From: an uncultured Eubacteriales bacterium
Lineage (GTDB): Bacteria; Bacillota; Clostridia; Peptostreptococcales; Anaerovoracaceae
Length of the DNA: 5,920 nt
Assembly: GCA_959021945.1 (NCBI GenBank)
Contig: CAUEYG010000120.1
Location: 1 to 5,920 of the forward strand
Reading direction: 5' to 3'
Part shown: one piece after another, positions 5,830 to 5,920 of the stretch
Layout: every line of letters starts with the position of its first letter
How positions within the stretch are numbered: the stretch's first letter is position 1
Made by a program: the position numbers and the translations under genes
The notes under the pieces: generated by a model
What the model was told of the DNA's origin: nothing
Seen by the model: only the letters and a program-made list of their open reading frames with translations
The model's database searches: none

Positions 5830-5920
5830 AATACTCTCACCATAAACACCAACATAGAAGAATATTCATACCTATTTGCCTTTAAATCCGCCTTTTTATT
5901 AGTAGTATAGATAGATTGAT
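5830..5920. other. Right edge, no recognised gene
   Basis: AT-rich. One minus-strand frame is open from the window edge down to a TAA at 5796 (about 41 codons, containing NKKADLKANRYEYSSMLVFM), which could be the end of a further gene or another remnant. I do not recognise it. No promoter or repeat beyond the half-site at 5818-5831 was seen. Confidence 0.3.

Noticed and set aside
1..5920. CRISPR array, tRNA/rRNA genes, riboswitch or insertion sequence
   Set aside because: No regularly spaced direct repeats, no cloverleaf or rRNA-like sequence, no recognised aptamer core, and no transposase or terminal inverted repeat pair was seen.

Overview
The window looks like a piece of a low-to-mid GC Firmicutes genome, most probably an anaerobic gut Clostridia (Lachnospiraceae/Oscillospiraceae type). 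Strong AGGAGG ribosome sites, a TTG start, a multidomain flavin/Fe-S ene-reductase and several decayed gene families common in such genomes point that way. No rRNA, tRNA, CRISPR array or intact transposase was seen. The taxonomic call is inference from style only.

Left half (1-3346) is an intact, well-ordered regulatory unit. A LysR-type regulator (2450-3346, +) is divergent from a two-gene minus-strand operon. The first operon gene encodes a five-helix YczE/YitT-like membrane protein (1613-2296). The second encodes a large Old Yellow Enzyme/2,4-dienoyl-CoA reductase-type oxidoreductase (1573 down past the left edge; about 524 residues visible). The 153-bp intergenic region holds a good minus-strand promoter (TTGATA-17-TAAACT) and a 15-bp T-N11-A dyad. 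The dyad is centred about 64 bp upstream of the predicted start of transcription, where LysR-type activators usually bind. The simplest reading is an inducible pathway: a small molecule sensed by the LysR protein switches on a membrane protein and an NAD(P)H-linked reductase of C=C bonds. The substrate cannot be read from the sequence.

Right half (3347-5920) is a graveyard of broken accessory genes packed end to end. In order: a Phd/YefM-like antitoxin with an in-frame internal deletion; a ParE/RelE-like toxin cut after about 40 residues; the first ~93 codons of a RhuM-family gene, fused tail to tail with the toxin remnant; an AAA+/DUF4143 ATPase whose C-terminal part is intact but whose N-terminus is replaced by sequence resembling an ECF-transporter S component (MptD/Trep_Strep type); and a Schlafen/AlbA_2-type protein lacking its N-terminus and middle, with its winged-helix end out of frame at a 7-A run. 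Several inverted repeats lie in this half: a 31-bp palindrome inside the RhuM coding sequence, a 29-bp hyphenated palindrome near 5800, and a terminator-like hairpin at 5374-5399.

The strongest candidates for a new functional system are the LysR/YczE/ene-reductase unit and, more speculatively, the chimeric ATPase. The right half otherwise reads as deletion scars rather than a working system.
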